A program made the translations under genes and the position numbers. The notes under the pieces were generated by a model. It did not search any database and had not been told where the DNA came from. It saw nothing but the letters and a program-made list of their open reading frames with translations. DNA of 64,000 nucleotides from the NCBI GenBank assembly GCA_024699855.1, contig JAMPIQ010000001.1:7440001-7504000 (forward strand). The letters are read 5' to 3'. This stretch comes from Aphelenchoides besseyi (taxonomy: Eukaryota; Nematoda; Chromadorea; Rhabditida; Aphelenchoididae). Below, piece by piece: positions 40,276 through 52,419 of the stretch (positions are counted from its first letter, which is position 1; every line of letters begins with the position of its first letter).

Positions 40276-43200
40276 GCAGTAGATCATTGAGATGACTGAA
40301 CTCTCGTTTCAGAGACCAGTCGAGCTACAGACATACTCACACACATACAAGCAATAATGCGGTGCCCGCTTGGTATCGTTAAGAACGTTCGTACGAGTGC
40401 CTTCGTATCGTATTTATTTTGAATTTATTTTATTTCAAGATATTTCGAGCAGGTGTGATTGTGTTTTTATATAAATTTGTTTTTATTAACTCAAAGTCGA
40501 GAACCAAAATACTCATTGGTGAGCATTTTCAGCTTTCAAAAGTGTGAGGAAGCTGATACGATGATACAAAACCAAGGACGATTAATGAGCACAAACCGAC
40601 AAGTGGGATTATAAATTTATAAATTTTGATTGTGGGCGGCAGATTGCCGATTTGCGAAAGGAAACAATGAAGACTAGGAGGTGTCAAGAATTGAGTAGGT
40701 TTGAAGGAAAATAAAAAGAGAAAACAGGCAGGTTGTGATGAGAAGAGGAAAAATGGAGGACAAGCGAAGTTGTCGGAGACAATTGGCCGGTACCCACCAA
40801 TATTTTTCTTGAATTTAGAGAAGATGGATGAAAGGGTTAATGTTGAAGTCTGGAAGCTTTGTTCTTTCTTTTGCTCTCTTCTCTCTTACTTGTTTCCGTG
40901 GCGTATTGAGTTTTGCGGATACGCGAAGATCAGTGGAGTCGTGCCGATTGGGACCGAAGGTGTGCGTGCTGTCCGTCGGAAGGCAACTGTCTCTTCTGCG
41001 TCTTCCGAAACTTTGAACGGCCTCTTCGGCAGCTATGGCAAGGGAATTTTTGACGCTCAGCTTTCACGTCGTTTTGGGAAACCGCTCAGCGGATCGCGCT
41101 TTCCGCGACCAATTTCAAACGAGGGCGATGAATTGGTTTTGTCCGAAGATGTTTGGACACAAAAGATGGAGCGGACGGCAGTTCGTGTGATTTGGTCCGT
41201 TGGGAAAGAGACAGAAATGTCCAGCGAGAGTCCTTTGGCATTTTTGTCGCATTGATATGCTTCAATTCGAGGAAAACATTTCATACCGTTCCTCTTCTGT
41301 CTCTTTTTTCATCGAGCAATGTTTAAGTTGATTAATCGCTACATCTTTTGTTTGCTTTCAGTTCTTTTGTCTTGCTCAAATTTTGCGAATGGCACCATCC
41401 ATTGGTCACGATCACTTCTCATTCCGATTACGTCACATTGCGGCGTGTCTTCGAATGAAAACAGTGACGTTTCTAATTGTCATACGAATCCGAATTCTCC
41501 TCCTATAATTGGCGTATTGATTGCTCAGTTTATGAATGAACTTCTTTTTCTAGTTTGCCCAATGACCACATTAAACGAGATGCAAGTTGAGAGTGACCTC
41601 CGAGCCACGTGTAATCGGATCATTTCGTTTGCTAAATGACGTCAATTTTGCTCTCGGTTTTATGATGACCGTGAGTGAGATCGTTTCGAACAGCCGTGTT
41701 GTTTGGAATTCGAAAACTTTTTGTCTACATGAAAGAAAACAAAAGACTTTGCGCGTCGTTTGGCTTCGTAACCAGTGTCATTAATTGGAATTATACTCGA
41801 CGCTATTTGTTTATCTTCTGTTTGCATTTTTTCTAGTCAATTGGATCTTCTCGGACTTTGCGTTCGCTTTTAGAACAAGTGATCTTTTTCCTTTGAATCG
41901 AACAAACTCTTAAATCTTGGTGTTTTCGTGTCTATTTACGTGGATAATCAAAAGTTCTTTTCTCTAGCTTCGAACTCTGCAAGACATTTAAATGTGAAAA
42001 ATAGCGCGTGTTTTCGAAGGCCGAGTGTTTTTCCTCGAACTACGTGTTGTAATTCGATTTCGTTCACGATCACAGTTTGGTCGGTTAGTTTATGTGGAAG
42101 AGTATTTTAGGCACAAACGTCCACCGATCTTTCATCCTTCTTGTGTGTTCCGTATGATCTTGAAATCAACAAAGTCCTCAACGTTGCGCTTAATGTGCAG
42201 TCAGTAGACGGTAGTGGACTCCGCCAACTTCCGATCGCCGGGCAAATCGGCGAACGGAAGGAAATATGACGTTTGTGGTGAGTTCAATTGTTTTACATCT
42301 CGTTGACATCCCCAAATTGCGTGTATGAGAGTGTGCTGTTCCTGTAGTCCTTCTATTCTGAAGATTAAAAGTCAAATTTCTGCAACATCACGAACTGTCT
42401 TTCGCTCTTTCATTTCCGTCGCATCAATTTCGCTTATCCATCAAATAACCGTAGTTTATGCGATAACATGTCTCTCATTGACTTAAAGTTTAATGAATTG
42501 CTTGAATCGAAAGAGTCGGTCGAGTTGTTGCGATGTTTGCGAACTTGAAGACTTGAAAACGACTTGAAGTTCGTCGTCCACTCATTTAATCCCATGCAAC
42601 GTGCCATCTCATTGAGCAAACCAATGAATGAATCGACCCGAAGACCTCCTCAACCATTAGCGCCCAAATTTGTTCGTTGACTCGCGTGTCTTCATTTTTG
42701 AATGCGACGCATTAGAAGACGAAGCGGACTGCACCGGAAACTTCTTTGGCCAACTCGACTTTTGAATACCGCGCTTCTGACTAACTAACTCGACAACGAT
42801 AAAGAGCAGTCGGAGAATTTCGTGGCCGTTCATGGAATTTAACTGCCATTTTATTGTTTTTTCTGACCGAAGTTGCCCTCTTCGTTTGTTGTCAAACGTA
42901 CTTGAGAAAATTCACGCACCGTTTAGCCAACGTACGACAATTAACCTCTTGAGCCGTGAATCTTGGCTTCGACATCCTTCAGTTCCGAATGTTTACGTTT
43001 GGCAAATTGCCGTGACACGTTTTTTTCTGCACCAGATTTTGGTTCCTTTTCGAATTCCTTCAATGGATAGTGGTCACTCTTTTTGCTTTCATTACACCAC
43101 CAATGTTATTTTGACGTTGTTGTGTTAGGGACGTCCTGAGACCCAAAAAGTGCTTGCAAAAAAGGGAAGGCGGGTTACAGATTGGCCGAGTAATCTGATT

Positions 43201-43313
43201 ACTTCGCGCACTGTCGCCTCTTCGTGAAACAAATTCTCCCGTCCTCATTGTTGGTCAACTGCCACACTTCTTACGATTAAAAGCCTATTCATTTTCAGAG
43301 TTCAAAATAGAAA
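40276..43313. other. Gene-poor 3 kb upstream of the DYC-1 gene
   Basis: There are two frames of some length on the plus strand: 40701-41255 (184 codons, charged, no domain) and 41319-41639 (106 codons, with a hydrophobic start that could be a signal peptide). Neither is assignable, and both may be chance. The rest shows nothing beyond short frames. Probably regulatory DNA for the DYC-1 gene. Confidence 0.35.
43292..43298 (+). promoter_or_regulatory. Trans-splice-like acceptor of the DYC-1 gene
   Basis: TTTTCAG located 15 nt before the ATG at 43314; the exact spliced-leader acceptor consensus. Confidence 0.45.
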
Positions 43314-46300
43314 ATGCCTTCCAAGCAAAAGCATGGCAACTACGACCTCATAGCCGTTAGTTTACAGTTTCTTTTTGGTTGTCAACGTTTGTTTAGGATG
43401 ACCTGTACGATTGCCGCATTCCACTGCACAACGAACTCGCTTATCAACATGGAATTCATTTCGAAGCAAAAGTTTGTTTGAGATTCCAAGGTTTGAATGC
43501 TCGTTTAGTACATCGGGAGTATGGAGATTCCACGTCCCGGCACACGCATTGAAATCGTCGCAGCGATGCGTCGAGTTCGATACGAGTTCAAGGCTCGTGG
43601 AATCAAGAAACGTTCGGTTGAAATCACCGTCTCCGTCGATGGAGTTAAAGTCGTGTTGCAACGAAAGAAAAAACAACAAAAAGACGCGGCTTGGGATGAG
43701 GGCAAACTGCTGGTTATGTTCCATCCAATCTACAGGTTCACCGATGAAGAAGTTTTGTTCATTACTTTTTGCTTTTAGAATATTCTACGTATCTCACGAC
43801 TCTCAGGATCTTCAAATCTTTTCGTACATCGCACGTGACGGTGCTTCCAACACGTTCAAGTGCAACGTCTTCAAGTGTTCGAAAAAGGTACTTTTATCAC
43901 ATCAATTCTTGTTGACATCCGATTTTGTTTGATTGGTGAAAGGTGCCAACAACCACGTTTGATTTATTGTCGACATTTTGACTTTGTTGCAACTCACGTT
44001 GTTTCTGATTGAGAAGTCTGTTGAGCTCGGCGAAATTGCAGTCGTGGCTTTTAGCTTATCGACAGTGCGCAGTCGAAGTTAAACGAAAAAGTTGTTTTTG
44101 TAGTGTACTCTTTGATTATACGTAAAACCATAGACGAAATGAAACGAAGATCTACGAGTTTTGTTGTCAGCTGTGACGATCGTGCGGATCTCCGAGTTTT
44201 TTGTCCGTGTATGCACACGCTTTAGCCGATCGTGATCCTGAGATGTCAGTTGGATGAAAGTGCCGCCTGTCCCTAAGCGGCCGCTCGCAATTTTTCTTCG
44301 ACTCACCCTCTTCCAAATGCGAAATAGCCGCACCGCCGCCAAGTTTTCTTTTGCTGCAACGATTGCAGTCAAAGTATCAGAACGAGTGAAAGAAACTTGG
44401 ACGGCACGAAACCCCTAAGACACTGCAAATTGTGCGACCATGATATTGGCTCTAAACGTTTGACGCTTATCCTTCGGGTTCGTCGGATCCGTTTTGCTTC
44501 ATCGGTCTCTTTCTCTTCGTCGTCCATCGGACAGCAAATTCGGGGCTTTGTGATTGTCTCAAAAAACGTCGCCGCCGTTCCCGCACTGGACATTGTTTTG
44601 TAGTTGTGGAGAATTTTCATTGTTGCCACTTCGAGTTGGCGGGTTTCTGGCGCCGCACTCACGGTCGTGCATTGGCGTCGTGGACCGATGCAGCGCCGAC
44701 GATTAGGTTCGACCGAGTGACGCGGTGGCCATAATTTCCATTCCTTTCGCCACAAAATGCCAACCGCTCCAACATCACCGATCGGAACTCCGCGACGGGA
44801 TCGTTCACCCAATCCGTCGCGACCAGCTTCTTCGCCGCAGCCTTTGGAACCGAAACGCCCACAATCGAGACGAAGACGCGGAAGAACTGCCATTTCGGCC
44901 GACAATGTTCCCGGTGCGTTGCCGAATGCTGTCGACCTGCAAATGTCACCACAACAACGATTCTATTACTTAAGACTGATGGCAAAACCGGGACAGAAAC
45001 CGGAGCCAATTAAAATGAAGTTTGTTAGATGGACTGCGCATGATCCTCAAGCAAGTGTTGATGATGAGGGACAATTGGAGGTGAATGCTAATTACGATTA
45101 TTTGCATTTGCAACCTATTTGCAAGCAATCTATTTAATCCAAATGTGTGATCTCTTTTCGATCAATTCTTATTCTATTGTTGTTGATTTGCTTGTTTTAG
45201 AGTCAAGCCATGCGTGTGGTTCGTACGATCGGTCAAGCATTCGAAGTTTGTCACAAAGTTGCACAAGAACAAATGGCCGAGAAAGCCGAAGAAGGCGAAT
45301 CGAGCTCGGTATCTCGTGGTCGTTCAAAACGAGGTAAGTGATAAGGTCAATTTGTAAAACGTGTATGATTCGCTATGTTATCCGCTTTTTACGTTCAATA
45401 CTTGCTGCCTAAACGATCGTTTTCGTTTTGCTGTCGGGCTTTGAGCTTCAAGATCGTCCGTTTTCTCGCCTCATTCGTCATTTTTTCTCTCGCCATTCAG
45501 CCGTCGTTTTGCTATCACGGACAGCTGCGTCCTCCCGCGAAAACACTCGGTCCAACCGCATGTCCGCAATTCGTTCATAAGAGAAAAATCGACGATATAT
45601 TCTATTGATTAGATTTTAAGGTTGCGCAATTTCTTTTTTCAGTTTCTACCTCAGCGATATCCGAAGAGGATGATCAACAACTGGAAGAAGAAGAACGAGA
45701 AGAAAGGTTGGCGGCAATCAAAGCAGCGGCATCGGCAACATCCGGAAATGGAAGTGGATCGGTGCCGAATGCTGGTGGAACATCGTTGGGATCACGAGGC
45801 TCGTCACCGGCCCAACCACCACCTGGTGGAGTTCCACCAACACGCCACTCCACAATTGTAAGTTGCGATTATGCGAGAAACTCGAACTGTTTCTTAACGA
45901 ACAACGTTCACTGACCACTTTTAGTATGTGCCTCGAAAACTAAGTTCAGATTTGTCCAGTCAGGGAACTGCAATCGAGAATGTGGTTGCCGAAAATGCTC
46001 ACTTAGCTGCTAACTCGGCTTATCCTCAACCTTCTCTACCTCAACAACAACAACCAGCCGTTGGTTCATCTAACACTCTTCCACATGCCCACACGTTTAA
46101 TACTCAGTTGTCAATGGGACCTACGTTTCCGTCACTTCAATCTTTAGATGCACAACATGCGGCCGGATATCCTTTCATTCCCGTAAATTTTCGTCTTAAT
46201 CGTGTTCCATAAAACACGAGCTTGCGAACAAAGTTGTCGGAAAATTAAGTTTACAGCAAAAATGTCATGATACAAAGCTTCTGCTCGTTATGTTGATATT

Positions 46301-49300
46301 CCGAATGGAACTCGATTTGACATCGTGTTCTAATTGATTAACAGAAATTTCAAGGTTCGCGTATAGACAAATGATTGGTGCTGTAAAGAGCAAGGTTTTC
46401 GACAATCTCATTCGCAAATTTGTGTTCTAAAATGACATTCAAATGTTTAGCTTTCATCGCTAATGCCATCAGCATTTGGACTGAGTTCTCCGGTAGTTGT
46501 CAGTCCCTATGCAACATTGCAACTGCCCGCTGCACTCGCCGCTCAATCGCAAACTGCCGGTCCATCGCAAACGAGTCCAACGTCTCTGGACACAGCAGCT
46601 CAATTGACTCGAACGCTTGACCAGGTAAATTCGCCGATGTTGTTTCTCACCACAAATTTTCAGTATAATCAGCAGCTTATTCGACAACAACTAGATCAAG
46701 CACAACAGTCCGCACAAGTCGCCTCCTGTCAAGTTCAGCTTCTACGCGATCAGCTTACTTCCGAAACAACTGCCCGCATTGAAGCACAGTCACGAACCCA
46801 TCAACTTTTGAATTCCAATCGAGAGTTATTGGAGCAAATTCAAGCGCTTGTATCACGACTACAAAATCTTGAAACAAAGATTACTCACGACATACATTCA
46901 CCGTATGCTGCAGCACAACACCAACAACAACCATCGACAAGTGGTGTTCAACCATCTACCTCAACAGCAAACTATTCAACGAGGTTACCGACGTTCTCAA
47001 ACGTTCCAACTTCTGCAGCACAAACTTCAACTCAGAAACCCACAGATACAAGTGCAGTCAACATTCAACAACCTTATCAAGCCCACGCATTAGCTGATCT
47101 CCGCTCCGGTTCTCTACCGCCCGCGGCGGATAATTCGGATACTTCGTCCAAAAAGCGACGTGCAGTTGATGATCAGGGAGCAAGAACGGAGCCGGATACC
47201 GAAGATACGACCGACTATTCGTCATCAGGTAAATTCAAATGTGTGGTTGTTTCAAGTTTCTCTGTCAACAACTTTTCGATATTCAAAATACTACAGTACA
47301 TAGTTTGCTCCTACACTACATTGCTGCCTTTAAATCAAATTTGCCTTCAGTCATAACGATGTACTGGTTCCTAATTTCAGATCAATACGAACCTGGTCAT
47401 CGCAAATCGAACGTGCCGCCAAGCGACTTTCCTCACTACAACATTCTTCTTTCTAACCCAAATATCATACACAATCTTTCGAGTTTCTTTCAAACCGATC
47501 CCGCCAAATCAAGTAGTCCGACAAGTTCAAGTGCTTTGACAACCGTTCAACCGGCTACAATGCCCATTCATCATTCCCATCAGCTTTCGGCCTCGACGGC
47601 TAATCCAACAATCCCAAGACATCATCCGCCCGTTCAACATCATCACACACATCCAAAACTGCACGTGCAACAGCCATCAACGGCCGGACATTCGCAGCAG
47701 AATCCTGAAGGTGGAACGCCGATCAGCGATTCTACAACACGACAATCGAGTCCAAAGGTTAGTCACGAAGAAAGGTCTTGCGTTCGGGAGCATACGAAAT
47801 TTTTGTTTGGTTTGATTTTCTTTTATTTTCATTTTATTTGTCCTTAATTTCGTTCATCTAATACTCGTGTGTCCACTATGACACAGGATAATAAAACGAG
47901 ACTTACATGTCAACAACCAAACGATTCGATCCAAATTTTGTTTTTACTCCCGCACGCACCATTTGAGTTTTCTGAATGCGATTTGAGTTGTTTGTGTTTT
48001 GCAGCGGACATTACGTCGATTTTCACTACAAAGTCAGCGATTACTCGACGAAACCGAAGGCACACCGCCGCATGGAAAGAAAGCCAAGGCTACAGGTGTT
48101 TTTAAGGGTGGTCAAGAGTTCAGTCGACTATCTTTCATGCCAAGTCTCAATCAAGCGAGTAGTGGGAAACGGGAGTCGATTACCGTTCATGTATCTGAAG
48201 GAAACGAAGAAGGTCAGTGATTGTGTCTTTTCTTTTCGTATTTCTATTTCAGGTCGAGAAGGTGGACGACGCAAATCCCGTGACGACAATTTGGGTGTTG
48301 CTCCAATTGGTCGACGAAAATCGACGGCTGTGGTATCGAAAGCGGGAACTCTTGCCGCATTATCGTCAGTTACACCCGCGGTTCTTCCATCTTTGCATTC
48401 TCAACCCAGTACTTCGAGTCAACATCCTTCGCAACCATCACCATCACATAGTTCCAAGTTCGACTTTTCACCATCGCGAATTAGCGGCAATTTGATGAAC
48501 AAATTGACGGGCAGTGGTGGACAGTCTTCTCAACATCACTATCAACCACCGCAACAGTCAACGTCACAACAATTCAGACCTGCATCCTCGTCCGTTTCAA
48601 CGGCCATGTATCCGCCCATCAAACGAATCAACTTGGCAACCTCAATACCTGCCGTAAACAAAGTGAGTTGTCAATTCTTATGCTTGTTCTTTGTGAAGGT
48701 TATTGGAAATTGAGCAGGAAACTCGGGATTATTTTCGCAATCTTGTGGTTAGAACAATTTTTCAAGAAGCGATTGTGTTTGCTTTCGACACCAACTGTTA
48801 GGTCGCAGTCATTAAAAGTTCCGCTTTATGGCAAGCCAAGGAACGTGAGACTTTTGAGACCGTGGCACGGGATTGAACGTCACGGCTCGAACATGTTTTT
48901 CGTGTCTTTTTGTTGTGACGTAGAAAAATTGACGCAACTCAAAAGGCCGACGATCGATCGTTGTAATCAACAGTTGGCGTGAATGAACACAAAATATTGG
49001 GCACAGTATTTGAAGAAGTCGAATTTGCAATTTCAGAAAAAATCGGTATTTGGAGCACTGGCCGTCGACATCGATGAGCGTGGCGAGATTGGCGGTAATA
49101 CAAAATCACTGACTTCAAATCCGCTTCGAACGGAGATGACCGGAATCGGACCGTTGACTTTGACACCAATCGCTTCACACAAACAGCTAAAACCGCTGGA
49201 CTCTGCAGCGAATTATTTGAATAACAACGGTGGGGTTTTGAGCTCCGGTCGGGCACCTGATCGAGATTCAGTGAAAGGGTACGTCATCTGATATAGTAGT

Positions 49301-49426
49301 TGAGATTCGAGATCGCAATTTAGACGAACACTTCAAGCCCTCGAAGATAAACAATTCGACTCCAACGTTCTCGCTCGTCTCATCAAACGAGACAACGAAG
49401 GAAACTTACCCAATGGGGTTCCGTAG
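43314..49426 (+). CDS. dyc-1 (NOS1AP): NOS1AP/CAPON-like PTB adaptor (DYC-1)
   Basis: An adaptor of the dystrophin/NOS pathway: NOS1AP links nNOS to targets, and C. elegans DYC-1 works with dystrophin in muscle. 1,048 residues in 14 exons: 43314-43355, 43397-43471, 43509-43735, 43779-43887, 45201-45333, 45643-45857, 45926-46192, 46451-46624, 46664-47228, 47381-47757, 48005-48212, 48253-48662, 49037-49278 and 49324-49426. The PTB domain (about 10-195) is very conserved: [54 protein letters not shown], then [20 protein letters not shown] mid-protein coiled coil follows ([20 protein letters not shown]) as in NOS1AP, then long Ser/Gln/Pro/His-rich disorder. The fourth intron is 1.3 kb and holds a possible alternative first exon. 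Later introns (up to 373 nt) are long for this locus. Confidence 0.94.
44757..45080 (+). CDS. Probable alternative first exon of the DYC-1 gene
   Basis: This is a 108-codon ATG-started frame inside the 1.3 kb fourth intron. It ends in GAG followed by a GTGAATG donor in phase 0, exactly the phase of the next exon (45201, SQAMRVVRT). An in-frame TGA about 40 nt upstream means it must start here rather than be an internal cassette. The product would replace the first half of the PTB domain with a Ser/Pro/Arg-rich segment ([20 protein letters not shown]) followed by a denser stretch ([20 protein letters not shown]). The resulting isoform lacks most of the PTB fold. Reading on without splicing, the frame stops at 45135-45137 (126 residues), so an independent nested gene is the alternative. 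Confidence 0.5.
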
Positions 49427-49937
49427 TTTTTTGACTTTTGCGTTTTTATCGCCTCAATTTCAAGCATTCCAACGAGTGTTCCGGCTGTTTAATTGTTGTT
49501 TTGAGTTCAGTTACCACGATTTCATCCTCTTGGTATTCACCGGTCCTCACTTTTTCGGGTCTTTTCGATCCTTTTCGCTCGGCTTTCGAGTCGAACACTT
49601 TTAAATATCAACATTAGGTTGTTTAAATTTAGTTTGCAAGAGTTTTAAGTCGATTAAATGTGGAAATACTACATGGCAATTAGTAGGGTACAGATTTGAT
49701 CTAACTGATCGGTTTGTTTGCGCATTTCAAACGTAAACAAACAAACTTGAGTGTTTGTTGTGGTCGTGAACCCGCTGTACCTTTCGTTCCAACATGTCCA
49801 TCTCTTTGTTTATTGAAAGGTGGGCGTTAATGACGTTAACTGGTTGGCGACATTTGCACTTGAATATAAACACGTTAATCAAAGCCTATAAAAGGAGCGA
49901 TAGACATAGGTTCATTATAAGTCGTGTCATCACTGCA
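49427..49937. other. Spacer with promoter of the next gene
   Basis: 3' flank of the DYC-1 gene and 5' flank of the small secreted-peptide gene; contains the TATA box listed separately. A 63-codon frame at 49413-49604 is not supported. Confidence 0.4.
49887..49894 (+). promoter_or_regulatory. TATA box of the small secreted-peptide gene
   Basis: TATAAAAG lies 44 nt before the ATG at 49938, leaving a 5' UTR of about 15-20 nt if transcription starts 25-30 nt downstream. This is the clearest core promoter in the window and suggests a tissue-specific, strongly expressed gene without trans-splicing. Confidence 0.55.
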
Positions 49938-50219
49938 ATGGATTCATTCTTCGCCTGTTTCTTCGTCTGCTTTTTAGTTGTGACTGTTGGTGCCGATTCC
50001 GCACAACAAACTACCACACCGACCGTACTATTCGCAATTGCCAAGTTGCCAGCCACACAAAATTCAACATCGATGCCACGTTTCCGCCGTTCGGAGTCGA
50101 AAATTTCTCCGACAACTTTTGCCCCCAACGTCCACATCCACAAACTTCCGCTTGTTCAACCGATTAGTGAAGAGGAAATTAAAACGAATTTTCAGGAACA
50201 AGCTGCCACTAGTTCGTAA
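49938..50219 (+). CDS. One-exon secreted peptide precursor, unrecognised
   Basis: The product has 93 residues in a single exon. Residues 1-18 form a clear signal peptide (FFACFFVCFLVVTVG then AD). The mature part is polar with Thr/Pro/Ala-rich sequence, an FRRSE site at about residue 50 that could be cut by a dibasic protease, and no cysteines. A TATA box sits upstream and an AATAAA lies about 80 nt after the stop, so the transcription unit looks complete and short (about 0.4 kb). Layout is compatible with a neuropeptide-like or cuticle/gland peptide, but there is no repeated unit or amidation signal. No homologue recognised. Confidence 0.55.
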   Translation: MDSFFACFFVCFLVVTVGADSAQQTTTPTVLFAIAKLPATQNSTSMPRFRRSESKISPTTFAPNVHIHKLPLVQPISEEEIKTNFQEQAATSS

Positions 50220-50297
50220 ACGATTGAACTTATGAATGAACTGATTGACTGTGTAGTTGTCGTTTAATATGATTGAAAACAAGTGCTGATTGATGAG

Positions 50298-50303
50298 AAT
50301 AAA
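50298..50303 (+). terminator. Poly(A) signal of the small secreted-peptide gene
   Basis: AATAAA about 79 nt after the stop codon; overlapping second copy follows directly. Confidence 0.5.
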
Positions 50304-50389
50304 TAAAAAGTAAACATTTTCGATAAAAACAAACATTTGGAGAACGAAATGAGGAACCCGAATTGTTTGAAACGAACGTTCAACAACGA

Positions 50390-52419
50390 CTAACGAAACA
50401 TCAAAGTGGTCGGATTGATTCGATGTCGTGGGGGTTCCATGGGTAGCTGTTTGACTCTAAACCGTCGATTAGAAATCTCGAGTTTCATCTCTCACCTGTA
50501 ACGTTGCATCAATGCATTCAATACGACGGCGGTGGCGATCGTAAACGACAAAGCAACGAGAATAAAAATCGCAGTTAATGTCGATGGACTTAAGCAGATT
50601 GACGGCCGTTGGTTGTTCCAAAGACCCAATGATTGTGAACTAGACTGCCCGACATTATTCAAACGCGACAATTCATGAGGATCGTCGCTTGTATCCAACA
50701 CATAAACGTACTGAGAAATAAGATCCGTACCTGAATTATAGAGAGTTTAGTCAAATGAACGCAAGAAATAAAGAAGTTTTTAAGTGTTTTGTTAACTTAC
50801 TAACTGTGTTGGATTGCGGTGAATTCTGATTTCCGGCACTTCGCTTTTGTTTTGATAAGATTTTCTGAAACAGAAATGTAATCACAACTTTGTAGCTACA
50901 TCAACGTACCGGACCATTGTATTCTTCTTGTTCTGCAATCGTCTCGTTACTCGGTTCAATTTGCCACTCGTCGCTCGCTCGATCGTCTTGGAAACTTCGA
51001 TCCAAATCGCAATTCGGTGGCTAAACATACACAATGAAGTGACTAATCAATCGCAACTCACTGTGATTCCTTCACAGCCACCATCCACTTTCAAACACAA
51101 TTTGATTTCGCACAAAAACCGAACTCCAATTTTGTCCGCAAATTTGAAAACACTCGACTCCCGATATGCCATGTTCAAGTCCTTTACGTATGTCGGATCG
51201 CCCAAAACTGCCGAGTCAACGTGACATCCGCGCTCATCGATCACCATCCGCTTCTCTCCCTGACCATCTTCGACAAAACAATTGTGAACGAGAACTCCGT
51301 GTTCCTTCGAATTACATTCCCATCGATGCTTAACAGGAAATCACAAAACAATTCACACTTCCAATTCCTTACCACTACTTGGTCTCCAACATTTGCGTAG
51401 CGTAGGATCTGACCGTCGATCTCGTCTTTTCGTATCGTGTATTGACAAGTTGGAAGCGGAACATCGCGTGCCAACTGAATAGTCGGAACTTCACTAAAAT
51501 ATTCGAATTGTAATCTCAAACATATCGACATAATGTGTTTCTTACGAGCTAAACGAAAACATAAAATGCAATACGATAATAAACAAACGAATTATCATTG
51601 AATTTTTGGGCGTAGACTCGGTTGTGATGCACTTTTACGAACAAAAATAATCGCCCTCGTTTTGGTCAAAAAGCTTTTCGTTTGTCCACAACATTCAGCG
51701 GCAGTCTTTCGAAAGGTTAGCGCCGTAGATTTCCGGCCTGCGGACACTTTTGCTTTAGCAACGGCACTTTACCTGACATCCAAAGACGCAGTAACCGGTT
51801 GTTCAACTTCACGGTACAAACAATTGATATGATAAGCACGATCGGCCTTGGTTACGAATAACTAAATGAAATTGCAGGTTTCGCTACGTGATTGTCCATT
51901 TCATTTACCGGATGAAAGCTGATCATTAAGACGGCAGAAAACTGCATTCCTAATCCGTTTGATTGTATCTAAAGATTAACATTAAACGTGTCATTCTCTT
52001 CTCGAACCATCCGCTGTCTGTCCATATCACACGCTCCGTGATGTAGTCGTATGCCACCAATTGGATTGCCGTCCGTAGTCGTTTGACTGTAATCGACTCG
52101 GCATTCCGGATTGTGGTAATGACCTTGAACGTAGATTTTTCCTAAGCAACTTGCATTAACAACCCGACGGGAACTGTTACCGGTAAATCGATGTTTCGTT
52201 CGAAATCGCATTTCTATTGTGTCCGCATTGCAACTGATCTAAAACTACGAAGTTAAGATTGCAGACCAAATCGACGATACCTCTGGTTCAGAAACTAGAC
52301 TGTTGTCCAATTCTTTTATCGCCTAAACAATGACTATGAAGACCGGTCACTGGTTACAAACAGACCTCAATTGCGGGTTGAATAAGAAGCAGAATTAACC
52401 ATTTGAAAAGCCAACGCAT
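50390..52419 (-). CDS. Cuticlin-like ZP-domain membrane protein
   Basis: A nematode cuticlin-type protein, likely secreted apically and built into cuticle after cleavage. 446 residues; minus-strand exons 52419-52366, 52322-52281, 52238-52008, 51968-51909, 51861-51773, 51493-51373, 51328-51062, 51020-50910, 50864-50801, 50730-50496 and 50456-50390. Parts in order: signal peptide (about 1-17, LFKWLILLLIQPAIE); ZP domain with GKIYVQGHYHNPECRVDY, GACDMDRQRM, MISFHPLFVTKADRAYHINC, PTCQYTIRKD, YANVGDQVVHRWEC and GVLVHNCFV; a furin-type site KQKR near residue 330; a transmembrane helix (about 395-420, TAIFILVALSFTIATAVVL); and a short cytoplasmic tail. The conserved cysteines of the ZP fold are present. 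One intron (51494-51772) is 279 nt; the others are 39-70 nt. Which cuticlin it corresponds to is not clear. Confidence 0.93.
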
